Below are positions 47,040 through 57,495 of a stretch of DNA of 64,000 bases, one piece after another. The notes beneath the pieces are model-generated. The model had not been told where the DNA came from, ran no database searches, and saw only the letters and a list, made by a program, of their open reading frames with translations. How positions within the stretch are numbered: the first letter of the stretch is position 1; each line of letters starts with the position of its first letter. The stretch is from Hirsutella rhossiliensis. Lineage: Eukaryota > Ascomycota > Sordariomycetes > Hypocreales > Ophiocordycipitaceae. Position numbers and translations under genes: made by a program. The DNA lies in NCBI RefSeq assembly GCF_020360975.1, contig NW_025408671.1, positions 3,782,001 to 3,846,000 on the forward strand, in the 5' to 3' direction.

Positions 47040-49500
47040 TAATAGTAGCTAGTTTCGCTTATAGCTTTAGTAATAGTTTTATAGATAGGGGCTTCTTACC
47101 CTTATATCTAGGCATTCTTAATAGCGTGTTTACTAGGTTAGATTTACTTATATAATACTTAATTATAAAGTTAAATAGTATTAAATATATATACTATCTT
47201 ACTTACCTCCTATTTAAGGAGGTCTAGTATATAAACGTCTAGAAGTTATAGTAGTCTAATAATACCTTTACTTTATATACTACCCCTTTAATATAATATC
47301 GCTAATATTTAAATAACTTAACGATAGCGAAGAGTTCTTAGTCTAAAATACTATAATTAAGTTTAGCTTTAGTAAACTTCCTTAACTAAAATATAATTAG
47401 ATAGTAACGCCCTTTATTATTAGGTTAAGAGATAATCCCTACTATTACGAATTATAATATATCTATTTCGATATAAATATATCTTTTTAGATCGTAATAT
47501 TAAAGGAGTAGGGCTCCTTAAAAAGTATCCTTAAGAGCCTAAAACGCTACCCTTTTAGTAAGGTTTAGCTCTATACTCCTTAGCTTCTTCTTATTCTTAC
47601 TCCCTTTTAGTAATATAGTTAAGAGCGCTATAACTCCTAAGTACCTATATATAAATTATTAGTAAAAATTATAGAACCTAAGGAAAACCTAAATATTATA
47701 GTAGGTTATAGGTTTAGGCTATTAGGCTATTGCCTTTACTTATTAAGGGTCTATTAATACCCTATTAATAGATAATATAAACCTAAGAAACTTAACTAAC
47801 TATTAATAGAAGATATACTTTAATAGTTTTATATAGAGCTCTATAGCCCTTAGCCTTTCTATTACTTATCTTAAGTATTTAGTATATTCTTCTCTCGTTT
47901 TAGAGTATATAAGGATATCGTTAAGGTAGACTACGTAAATTATATCTATAAGCCCCTTAAGCGCTTAATAAATATAGCTCTAAAACGTAGCTAGTATATT
48001 AGTAAGTCTAAAAGGTACTACTAGGTATTCGAAATATCTATAATATATTTAAAAAGCAGTCTTTTATTTATCTCCTTCTTAAATTTAAATATATTAATAC
48101 GTATTCTATATATTAATCTTAGAAAAATACTTAGCTCCTTAATAGTAGTTAATAATCTCTAAAATACGGGGTAAAAGGTACTAATTCTTTTACGTAACTT
48201 AGTTAAGTCCTTAGTAGTCTATATATAGCTATAAGGTACTATCCTTTTTTAGAATAAAAAGGATAGGCGCCCTAGCTAGGCTCTTTAACTCTTAGATTAT
48301 TTTCCTTTTTATTACGTCTTAGATCTAATCGTATAATACTTAGAGTTCCCTTTATAATAGAAGGTAAATTAGTTTATAAGGAGGTTCCGTATTAAGGATT
48401 AAATTAATTAAGTAATTTATTCCCTTTTTAGCTAGTAATAAATCGGATTTATTAGCTAAGAAAGTATCTTTAAACTAGTAGAGAGTTAGTAGGATTTTAG
48501 CCTATTCTTCCTATAAAATCCCTTTATCCTTATCTTTATCTAGTAGTAAGATTAGCTTAGGATTAAGCGCTATTATATATACCCTTACCTTATTCCTATA
48601 TTCTTAAAGGAATCTATAAGGATTTTATAAGGTTTCGCTACTTAGTTAATACTTAAACTACTACTATCGTTTCTATAGGATAATATAGATATATTTATCC
48701 TTTAAGGTAGTAACTAATAAAAGGATTAATACTTAATCGTTTAGCGTTAACTTATTAGTACTAATATAAAAATAAGTAATTATCTTTTTAGTACCCTTTA
48801 TATTTATTATTTAAAGTAGCACTAACTATACTCTATACTCCTTTACCTTACTATTATTAAGCCCTAATAACTTAGGGTATAATAGCGCTACTTATAGTAA
48901 TCCTTATTATTAAGTAAAGTATACGTTTATAAGGTTAATAGTACTATAAGTATCTAAGTATACGGGGACTTTAATAGGGTTTCGCCCTAATATCGTTATA
49001 GGAGTTTTAAGTAACTATCCTATAGGTATTAAGTTTACTAAGGGAGAGGCGTTTACCTTAATATCTTACCTTTTCCTTATTTTATAGTATTAAGTCTAAG
49101 AGTCTTTACTAAGGTTTCTACCTTTAAAGAATTAGTATATTTTATAGATAAGTATCCTAGCTTATTATATTAGAAATATATAATTCCTAATTAAGTAAAA
49201 GATCCTCTTCCTTAATAACGTCCCTTAGTTTAGCCCTTAGTAAGTATATCGCTAGCTTACTAGTTATTAGTTAAATCGGTAGTATTTCCTTAATAATTTA
49301 GCCTAGCTTATCGACCTCTTTAATTCCTTCCCTTATATATACCGCCTTAAGGTATAGCACTACTTTTATTCCTAGTTCCTTTAAGGGTAGAAGTAGTATT
49401 AGTACGTCGCCTCTTATTAGTAGTAGTATCTTAATATCGTTAAGCGACTTATATAAGCTCTTCCTATTAATAGGTATAAATAGGTATTAAATAGAGGTTA
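47040..49500 (-). pseudogene. RT and RNase H of the 5.8-kb element
   Basis: On the minus strand at about 48,050-47,900: RYFEYLVVPFRLTNILATF, then VVYLNDILIYSKTRE, the YLDD catalytic box with its second Asp codon read as Asn. At about 47,390-47,330 KAKLNYSILD and ELFAIVKLFKY fit the RNase H box, and VKVLLDYYNF fits TDHxNL. The chain then ends without a zinc-finger or DDE core. Confidence 0.72.
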
Positions 49501-49899
49501 ATTTAGTCTCGAAGTTATAGCTCTAGCTTAGTAAAAAATATAAGAGTACGTGCCTTTTTTAATAGGCGTTCGAAATACCTCTTTAAGGAGTTAAGGTATA
49601 AGCTAAACTCTAAGGGGGACTAGCCTTCTTATTAGCGAGCCTCCTTTAATTATATCGCTAATAATATCTCCTTATTTATAGTATCCTTAATTAGGATAAG
49701 TATCTATTCCTTAAAGTATACTTAATCTATACTATATTTAGTTCGGTTAATTAGCGTCTATTCTTTAAGGTATCGGCGCTATCTCGCTTTATAGTCGCTA
49801 TATATATAATCTACTACGTAAAGGATCTTTATTTCGTCGCGATAAAAGTATTTAAGCGCTACCTTAAAAGCATCCTTTAGATTATAAGTCTAGTTTAGA

Positions 49900-50350
49900 C
49901 GTTTCTATATATTAATAGGTTAAGATAATTAAGCGATGTTTTTAATCTTAACCTCGCTACCGCGACTACCGTCCGATTTAAGGGAGTAGGACCGTCGACG
50001 CTTTCTTAAATAAATAGCGATAGCGCTAGTATATTTAGTAATTTCCTCCTCTAATTATATAATACGGTCTTATAGGCGTTTCGTCTCCTCTAGCTCCTTA
50101 ATACGCGCTTATAGGGCTATAAGCTTTTCTTTATAAGTTAATAGTCTTACGCTTATAAGTAGCGATATCTTTAATATAGTTAGAATATTATCTATAATAA
50201 GGGTCTATTTTAAGGATATATCTTTTAGTTCTTTATCTCTTAAGTAGATACTTAATATACGTAATAAAGAGGCCTTAACTAGTTAACTACTACGTCGCGC
50301 TATAAGAGCGTTATATAGTCTTCTTTAAGTAGCTATCTTTACTAAGTAAC
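49900..50350 (-). pseudogene. gag N-terminal coiled coil of the 5.8-kb element
   Basis: The minus strand reads a heptad-like charged helix, KEKLIAL, ARIKELEETKRL, DRIIQLEEEITKYTSAI, after the 5' LTR (50,372-50,628). This is typical of the start of gypsy gag. Confidence 0.5.
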
Positions 50351-50371
50351 TAAAAAAGAAGCTTTAGAAAT

Positions 50372-50628
50372 TATAAGGGAATACGTATTATAGTACGATT
50401 AGTTAGGTAGTAGAGATAGCTAGAGGTACTACGCTATATATATTATATTCTCCTTATCGTAAGACTAAAGCTTATAAGAAGAGGGATTTTTCCTCTTTAG
50501 TTAAAGTAGCGAGAGGTCTATAATATATAAGCGGGGTAAGCACGATTCCCTACTAATACCCTACTAATATATTAGTACTACGTACCTAAGTACTTTATTA
50601 GCCTATACCTCTTAGTAGCGTTCTTATA
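50372..50628 (-). repeat. 5' LTR of the 5.8-kb element
   Basis: The partner of 44,821-45,077, immediately followed by the CTTAC target duplication. Confidence 0.88.
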
Positions 50629-50633
50629 CTTAC

Positions 50634-53430
50634 CTTTAATCTTAGATATACTCTATAACCTTTTAAAGGCAAAGTAGTTTATAAAGCTAGATATAAAATA
50701 AGCATTCTATAAAGTATAGATCTTAGAGGGTAATAAGTAAAAGACAGCGTTCTATATACGCTATAGCTTATTTAAGTAGCTTATAACGCCCTTTAGCCTT
50801 TTAAGAGCGCCCGCTACCTTCTAGCATTATATTAATAATATATTATAAGACTTCCTTAATAAGTTCGCCTTTATATATATAGATAATATCCTTATCTATA
50901 TAAGCGGCTCTTATAAGGACTATATATAGAAAGTATAAAGGGTCTTAGAGCGCTTTTAACTTTATAAGCTCTACCTCGACTTAAATAAGTACGAATTTAG
51001 GGTTAAGAGGGTTAAGTACCTAGGCTTTATTATCTATATAGGCATAGGTATATAGGCGGATCCTATAAAGATCTAAGCGATCTAAGACTAAGCGGCCTTA
51101 ACTATATAAACGGGCGTATAGAGCTTCCTTAGGTTCGCGAACTATTATAGGATATTTATTAAGGGCTTCTCCTATATTATAAGTCCCTTAAATAAGATTA
51201 CCGGGAAATAGACCGCCTTTTATTAAGGGCCTATATAAGAAGGAGCGTTCTATACGCTTAAGGACCTATTCTCGCGGGCCCTAGTACTACTTTAATAGGA
51301 CTTCGACCGGTCTACGTTAGTTAAAGCGGACTATAGCGGCTAGGCACTTAGAGGAACGCTCTCTTAGGAGGTAAACGGGCGGAAGTAACTAATAGCGTTT
51401 TACTCCTATAAGCTAACCTTAGCGGAGCGGAATTACGCTATTTATAATAAGGAGATACTAGCGATTATTAGCTACCTTAAGTAATAGTAAGCGGAGCTCT
51501 AGAGCTATAAGAGCTTTAAGGTTCTTATAGACTATAGGAATCTTAAGTACTTTATAACCCGCTAGCACCTCTTAGAACGGTAAGCCTACTAAGCGGAGTA
51601 TCTCTTATACTTTAACTTCTCGATTAAGTACCGGCTAAGGTAGGACTTTATAGTCTTAGATATACTTTCTTAGAGGGATTAAGACCAGCCGATAGGAGCG
51701 GATATTAAGGCCTAGGATCTATAGCTTATCCTATAAAAAGCGCTATAGGCTTATATAAGAGCTTCCTTAGTAAAGGAAGGCGCGGCGCTAATAAATAAGC
51801 CTTCCTTTATACCTTTACCTTAGCCTAGTAAGGAGGGATAGACCGGCCTAGGGGCGCGTATAGCGCGGGTATTCTAGGATAAGGTCCTCTAGCGCTTATA
51901 GGATAGGATATTATCTTTAGACTATACCTATAAGAGCGTACGCCGCGCCGTTAAGTCCGGCGCTTAACGCCTCGATCTAAAGCTAAAGCTAAAGGGTATA
52001 AGTAGCCGACTATTATATCGACCTACGGGGGCATCTACGTTAGCGGGGGAGACTATAGGTGCTAAGCGCGCTATATATTATAGAAGCTAAGGAGAAAGAT
52101 AGACTACTAAAGCTAGATAAATAGAACGAGCTCTAAGGGAAGCTAGTCTAGCTTATCTATAACTTTAGTATCGTAGGCTACTTAGGTAGGTAGGGTATAG
52201 TAGTAGGCCTCGCGAGGGATTTCTACTAGCCCCTCCTATAGTACTATATTTACCGCTTCCTTTATAACTATAATATTTATAGCTATACTAAGATTTAAAG
52301 GGTATAGCTTAAGGGGCTACTTAAGTAGCTTTTAGTACCCGACCGGTTTTATATATATATATAAATAGACTTTATAATAGACCTCCTACTTATAAAAAGC
52401 GGTAACCGCTATATATAGGTAATTAAGGACCGACTTAGTAAGTCTATAGTATTAAAGCTAATACTATTTATAGATATAAAGTCTTACGTAAAGCGCTTCT
52501 TATAATACTAAGCCTACTTATATAGCTAGCTAGCCTTTATTATAAGTAATAAGGGATTAAATTAGACTAGCTACTTTTAGTAGTACTTATACTAGCTACT
52601 TTAGATTATATAGCTACTTATTATAGTATATTACTTATAGACCGATAAAGGGCCTAAGAGGGTTAACTAAGAAGCGTAGGCTTACTAATAGGCTATTATA
52701 GCCTATAACTAAGTAGACTAGGACTATTAGCTCTCCGCGGCCTAACTTATATTAAATAGTAAACTATATACCTCTATTAAAATAGCCCTTTTCTTTATAA
52801 TATATAGCTTTAAACTACCCTTACTAGTTCCCTTTACTATAGATATAGTAGTAAAGTAGTATAGTAATTTATTACTAAAGGGCCGCGCTTTTATATTCGT
52901 ATAAAAGCTATAAGAGACTATAAATTATTACTAATCTACGATAGCTATTACGGCGTAAGATTAAGAGCGGCACGCTAATAAGACTAGGGCCTTAGTAGAT
53001 AAGTTTATAGTAAGAGATAAGGTATAGCTAGACCTCTATAACTATAGGTCGGTATAGCTAAAGAAGAAGCTTAACTAGCTATATATAAAGTTTATAGTAT
53101 AGAGGGTTATTAGCCTATAGGTTATAGAGCTTAATAGTCTCTTAATAAAGGTCTGTAATAAGATTAACGTAGACCTCCTTTATAGAGCCTCTTTTAACCT
53201 ACTACTTAAATAAGAAGTAGCGGACGCTTAACCGCCTATAATTAAGGTAAAAGGAGAGGATAAGTTTAAGGTTAAAGAGATATAGGCTATACGCTAGAAA
53301 AAGGTTAATAAGGGGAAACGCTAAAAGGTCCTCGTTAAATAGCGCGGGTATCTTAACCCTATATAAGAACCTATATATAAGTTTATAGGAACTATAGCCC
53401 TTAATAAGTTTAAAGCTTTATTTAAAATAA
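50634..53430 (+). pseudogene. RT, RNase H, integrase and chromodomain of the outer chromovirus
   Basis: The outer pol continues after the second nested element. RT palm appears as IYIDNILIYISGSYKD (YLDD box, RIP-altered) near 50,870-50,930, then RVKYLGFIIYIGIGI and SFLRFANYYRIFIKGFS. RNase H follows (RNYAIYNKEILAII near 51,430). Integrase occupies about 52.0-53.0 kb. At 53,270-53,400 a chromodomain remnant reads KFKVKEI, KVLVK, RGYLNPI, EPIYKFIG. Domain order and wording resemble the intact element at 7.5-12.9 kb. Confidence 0.75.
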
Positions 53431-53569
53431 TAAATAAGAATAATAGACTAATAGACTACTAATAATAGCCTAGGCTAAGACTATAAAGTAAGTAAAGCGG
53501 AGTAAGTAGTTATAATAATATAAGCGTAATAGTATAAGTAGAGATAAAAATAGCGTTTATTTTAAGGTA

Positions 53570-54612
53570 AAGCCCTTAGATTACTTAAACCTACTCCTTA
53601 TCCTTATCGTCGTTCTTATCCTTATCCTCGTTATCCTTCTCTACCTTATTAGCGGCGGCGGCGCTCTCTAAGGCGCTTAGGCGGCCCTCTAGGCCCGCGA
53701 GCTAGTCGGCGGTAGCGGCGGCTCTAAGGGCTCTAAGAGTAAGGGGGGCCCGGCTAGTAGTAGCGGTAGGGGCGGCGGCGGGCATAGCTAAAGGGACCGC
53801 CGATAAGGTAATAAAGGTAGTATTCCTAGTACCGGGAGAGTTAATAGCGGAAGTAGAAGAGCTAGAGGAGAGGAACTTACTTAAGGACGAGGCCCTAGCG
53901 CTCGAGGGCGCGGAGATTATGGTAAGCGGCAGCGGCGGCGGTAAGGCGCTTCTTAGTAGCCCCCTATACCTACCCGTACGCGCTAGCCTTCTAAGCCGAC
54001 GCTATAGCGAGTAAGACGGGAGGCGCCGCCTTATAGGCGCGGCCGGCACGCGCGTACTAGTAATAACTACCGCTATAGCGGCGCCTAACTTAGTCGGCGT
54101 AGGGGAGCTCTTACGACGCGTACTATATATAGGGGGCCGCGCGGGCGGCTCTAGCCTATACTTAGCGTTTATACTTTAAGAAGTTAGCGGAAAATAGCTA
54201 CTACGCTCGCTAGGTAGCGGACTTATAGGGGTAGTAGAGGCGGAGGTAAGGGTAGAGGGGCTAGGCGTTATAGCCGGTAATAAGGATAGCGTCGTTATAT
54301 AAAAGGGCGATATAAGGGCGGCTAGCGTAGTAGAGGTAAAGGTAGCGGTAGTAGGCGTAGTCGTAGGGGCGCGGGTAGGAGTAGCGGTAGCGGCGGAGCT
54401 ATTATCGGCCGTGCTTAGTACGGCGTCGATAAACGACTTTATACGCTCTAAGAAGGAGGAAGTAAGGGAGGGGGAGGTAGATATATCTATCGCGGAAGTT
54501 AGTATTATAGATTATAGCCTCTTACTTTATAGGGCGGAGAACTTATTAATTAAAGTTATTATTATTAGGGCTATTATTACGGCTATAGCGGCTACTATAA
54601 GTATACGTTAAT
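53570..54612 (-). pseudogene. Ser/Thr/Pro/Ala-rich frame antisense to pol in the outer chromovirus
   Basis: Between the chromodomain and the 3' LTR is a GC-richer kilobase whose minus strand gives one frame of about 345 codons: SFLERIKSFIDAVLSTADNS, then a long Ser/Thr/Pro/Ala tract, then LAGLEGRLSALESAAAANK and an acidic tail KDNEDKDKNDDKDKE. Stops are TAA/TAG only. A 66-residue plus-strand frame at 54,411-54,611 is its complement. The strand call rests on the amphipathic helix and acidic tail; the complement would give a poly-Leu/Ile segment there. The function is unknown. Confidence 0.4.
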
Positions 54613-55046
54613 AAAGCGGCCTATATAGCTAGGAATAAACTAACGCCCTAAGTAGAGTAGAACTTATTTATTACTACTATTACTATAGTTAAAGAAAGAA
54701 GAAAAGGAAAGGATAAAGGAAGGGGGGGATATTACCTTATATACCCCTAAGTAAAAGAGGCTGCCTAAGGCCGAGGGGACGGGTAACCTAAGTCTTACGT
54801 AGGTCTAGGCCGGCCGCTAGCTACCTAGGGGTATATATAATAGGTCGCGCCCTTATTTAAACGGCTAGCTAGCTAATAAGTATAGAGCCCGGTTCCGGCT
54901 ACCTAGGCTAATAGGCGTAGGGATAATAAGGCTAGTAGGGCCTATATAATTAATAGGAAAAGGTAAGGTAGAGCTAGCGGTATAGGCTTAATAGTACGGA
55001 AGCTATTAATAGGGCAACGCCGCGCCGCGCTTAAGAGAGGGCATTA

Positions 55047-55232
55047 TATAAGAGTCTTTAACTATTATAGGTTATAGGCTTAGGCTATAGCTTAAGCTAT
55101 ATAGTTACGTATAGAAGGCCGGATCCTATATATATATATATAGGCTAGCCGCGTATAGGAGAGCTTTATATAGCTTATTAATATTATCCTATAAATAGTA
55201 CCTATGCCTATACCTCTACTTACTCTATAATA
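55047..55232 (+). repeat. 3' LTR of the outer chromovirus
   Basis: 186 bp, the partner of 29,888-30,073, followed at once by the target duplication GGTAG (55,233-55,237). Confidence 0.85.
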
Positions 55233-55237
55233 GGTAG

Positions 55238-57493
55238 TAAGTCTTTATTTATCTTTTTTTACTTAAACGTAATAAGACTTAAGTATATTTCTTTCTTAGA
55301 TTATCTATTAATTTTAATATTAGCTATTGCTTTATATAAAATTCGAAAATTCTAGTAAATTCCCTATTTACTTATCCCTTATACCCTATTTACCCGCCTT
55401 ATTTAAGAGGTTATATAAGATATTACTCCTAGCCTTTATATTTAAAAGGTAGTATTAATAGCTATCTAAGAGTTAATAGAGAGTATACTAGCTACTATAT
55501 TCTAAGGTAAGTTAATATAATTATTATACTAATTATTATACTAATTATTATACTAACTAGTAACTATAAATAGTAATAAGATAGCTAGCTATTATAGCTA
55601 AAAGAGTTATAATTTAATAGAAAGATATTACTACTCTTAAGGATATTATTAATATCCTTAGGAAATAAGACTAGCCTTTCTTAGTCTAAAACGAAGCTAG
55701 TATATATACCTTATTAAAAGTTATTATATTAATTATTTATGCTAACCTTTTTCCTTTAGTATATAGTTTTACCTCCTAGTATAACTTTTCCGATTTATTA
55801 AGAGTTAAAAAATAAAAGCTTCTATAAAGCACGCGACTAATAAAGATTAAAGAAGCGCGTACTTATAAAACTTAAGCTTAAAGAGATAATTTTAATAAGA
55901 AGCGGAAGTAGTTAAAGGAGTAATAATAATTAAAGGTATAGTAAAAAAAGAAAACTACTACTATAGAGATTAATAGTAAGGGGAGCGAAAATAAAAATAA
56001 TTCTAACTATAAATAGCCCTAAATAATTAAAAAGACCTATAAAGTCCCCTTAAATAATAAGGCTAATAAGGATAAAATATTTAAAGAATTACTATAATCG
56101 TTAGGTATAAAAGAGCCTATAATAACTATAGATAGGCTTAAGCTTATTTTAGCTAGCGGGAAGTATAAAGGTAGAAAGTTAGGAGTAAAAAAAGCTAAAA
56201 ATATCCTAGCTTTAAGTTAGAGATAAGGAGATAATTAGTATAATTAATTAGTATTAGACTTTTAGTTCTTTAATCTCTATAAATTCGCTTAACTAAAAGT
56301 AACTTTAAATAAGAATCTACTAAGTTATTTTAAGCTAGTCTAGGTACCTAGCTTTACTTAAAGTATATATTAATAACCTATAGGTAAATATAGTCTTTTA
56401 TCTTAAAACCTATTTCTACTTATAAACTAAATAAAAAAAATTAAGCGGCTTATAGGTAGCTATAGGCGCTTACTTTTAAAGTCTAATTATTAAGAGCATT
56501 ATATATTCCTATCTCGCTATACTTAGTAACCGCTCGCTTTAGCCCCTTAATTTCGTTCTAGGATTCTCTTAGTAACTTTAAGACTAGCTAGAGTATCGCC
56601 CTACCCTAGTTTAGTATCTTACTACTTAGTATCGGTATCGGCACTATCGCTGCTCGCGGAGTTAAATAGAGAGTCGTTAGGTAGTTATATATACCGTAGT
56701 AGCTTTAATTTAGTAAGGCCTTCGCGCGGGGCTTACCGGAGGGATTCTCTAGCTCCTAGGGTATTTATAGGAGTTATCGGCTCCTATTCCTAAGGCATTA
56801 GTTACGCTTAGTTTATAGGGTTAGGTATAAACGCCGTACTTAGCCTACGCCTAGCGTATTAAACGTCTTTATTAGTAGTTATATATTATATATAGCGAAT
56901 TCTTTAATAGCCGATAAGGCGTAGTATAGGTAGTCCCTTTAAGAAAATAGATAATTTACTAACCCTACTATAGTATTCTATATATATTAGTATTAGGCTC
57001 TAATATTTTTTATATTATTACTTATATATAGCCTCTAAGGCTATAGCGAGGCTAAGAGGGGCCTAAGGCCCTATTAGTAGTCCTAGCTAGCTATAGAGCC
57101 TAGGGGCTTATAACTAATTAGGGAAAGGGTAGCTATAAAGGTAAAGATAAAGGAAAGGTTAATCTAGTTCCTCCTAAGCGGTGTTTTCCCCCCTAAGGGC
57201 CCTAGGGCCCCTAGGTTACTCCTTTTCGAGCTACTTAGCTATTCCTATCTCTATCTTAGCTAAGAAGGTTAAAAGGGCTTCCCTTCCTTTCTTAGAGCTA
57301 TAGAGAAGAGGTAGGCTAAGGGCCCCTTTATTACGACTACGGTTAGCGGGCTATAAGAAAGCCGGCTACGTTTATATAATAAGGCAGCTTAGAATAATAG
57401 TTAGGATAAAAAGTTACTTAGGCTTAGCTTACCTAAAGCGTACGTAAGCTAAGTAAGCCTTATATAGATAGATTACTACTTAAAAGTATAGCT
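55238..57493. other. RIP-degraded block, probable transposon debris
   Basis: CpA/TpG-poor sequence. At 55,520-55,560 a 13-bp unit (AATTATTATACTA) occurs about three times in tandem. At 55,800-56,050 a plus-strand charged Lys/Arg-rich stretch resembles the C-terminal tail of pogo-type transposases, but I cannot show this. Nothing else was identified. Confidence 0.4.
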
Positions 57494-57495
57494 TA

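Larger units (their letters stand above)
44821..50628 (-). mobile_element. Nested 5.8-kb Ty3/gypsy element, integrase not found
   Basis: Two 257-bp LTRs (44,821-45,077 and 50,372-50,628; TATAAGGGAATA...TTCTTATA) are flanked by the perfect 5-bp duplication CTTAC (44,816-44,820 and 50,629-50,633). Coding is on the minus strand: coiled-coil gag near 49.9-50.3 kb, RT around 47.8-48.3 kb and RNase H at about 47.4-47.2 kb. Below about 47.0 kb I find no integrase; a plus-strand frame (45,468-46,990) fills that space. It sits inside the RT of the outer chromovirus and is RIP-mutated. Confidence 0.82.
29888..55232 (+). mobile_element. Outer RIP-mutated Ty3/gypsy chromovirus, split by two nested elements
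   Basis: Two 186-bp LTRs (29,888-30,073 and 55,047-55,232) begin TATAAGAGTC and end in TAATA, which fit TG...CA ends after RIP. They are flanked by a perfect 5-bp target duplication GGTAG (29,883-29,887 and 55,233-55,237). A purine-rich stretch (AAGAGAGGG) precedes the 3' LTR. Removing the nested elements at 31,958-44,529 and 44,821-50,628 leaves about 7 kb of plus-strand gag-pol with an aspartic protease, RT, RNase H, integrase and chromodomain, plus a region after pol. In-frame stops are almost all TAA/TAG, as CpA to TpA mutation predicts. Confidence 0.85.

Noticed and set aside
54411..54611. A 66-residue uninterrupted plus-strand frame in the RIP block
   Set aside because: It is the complement of a longer minus-strand frame whose composition is more protein-like, and no family resemblance was seen.
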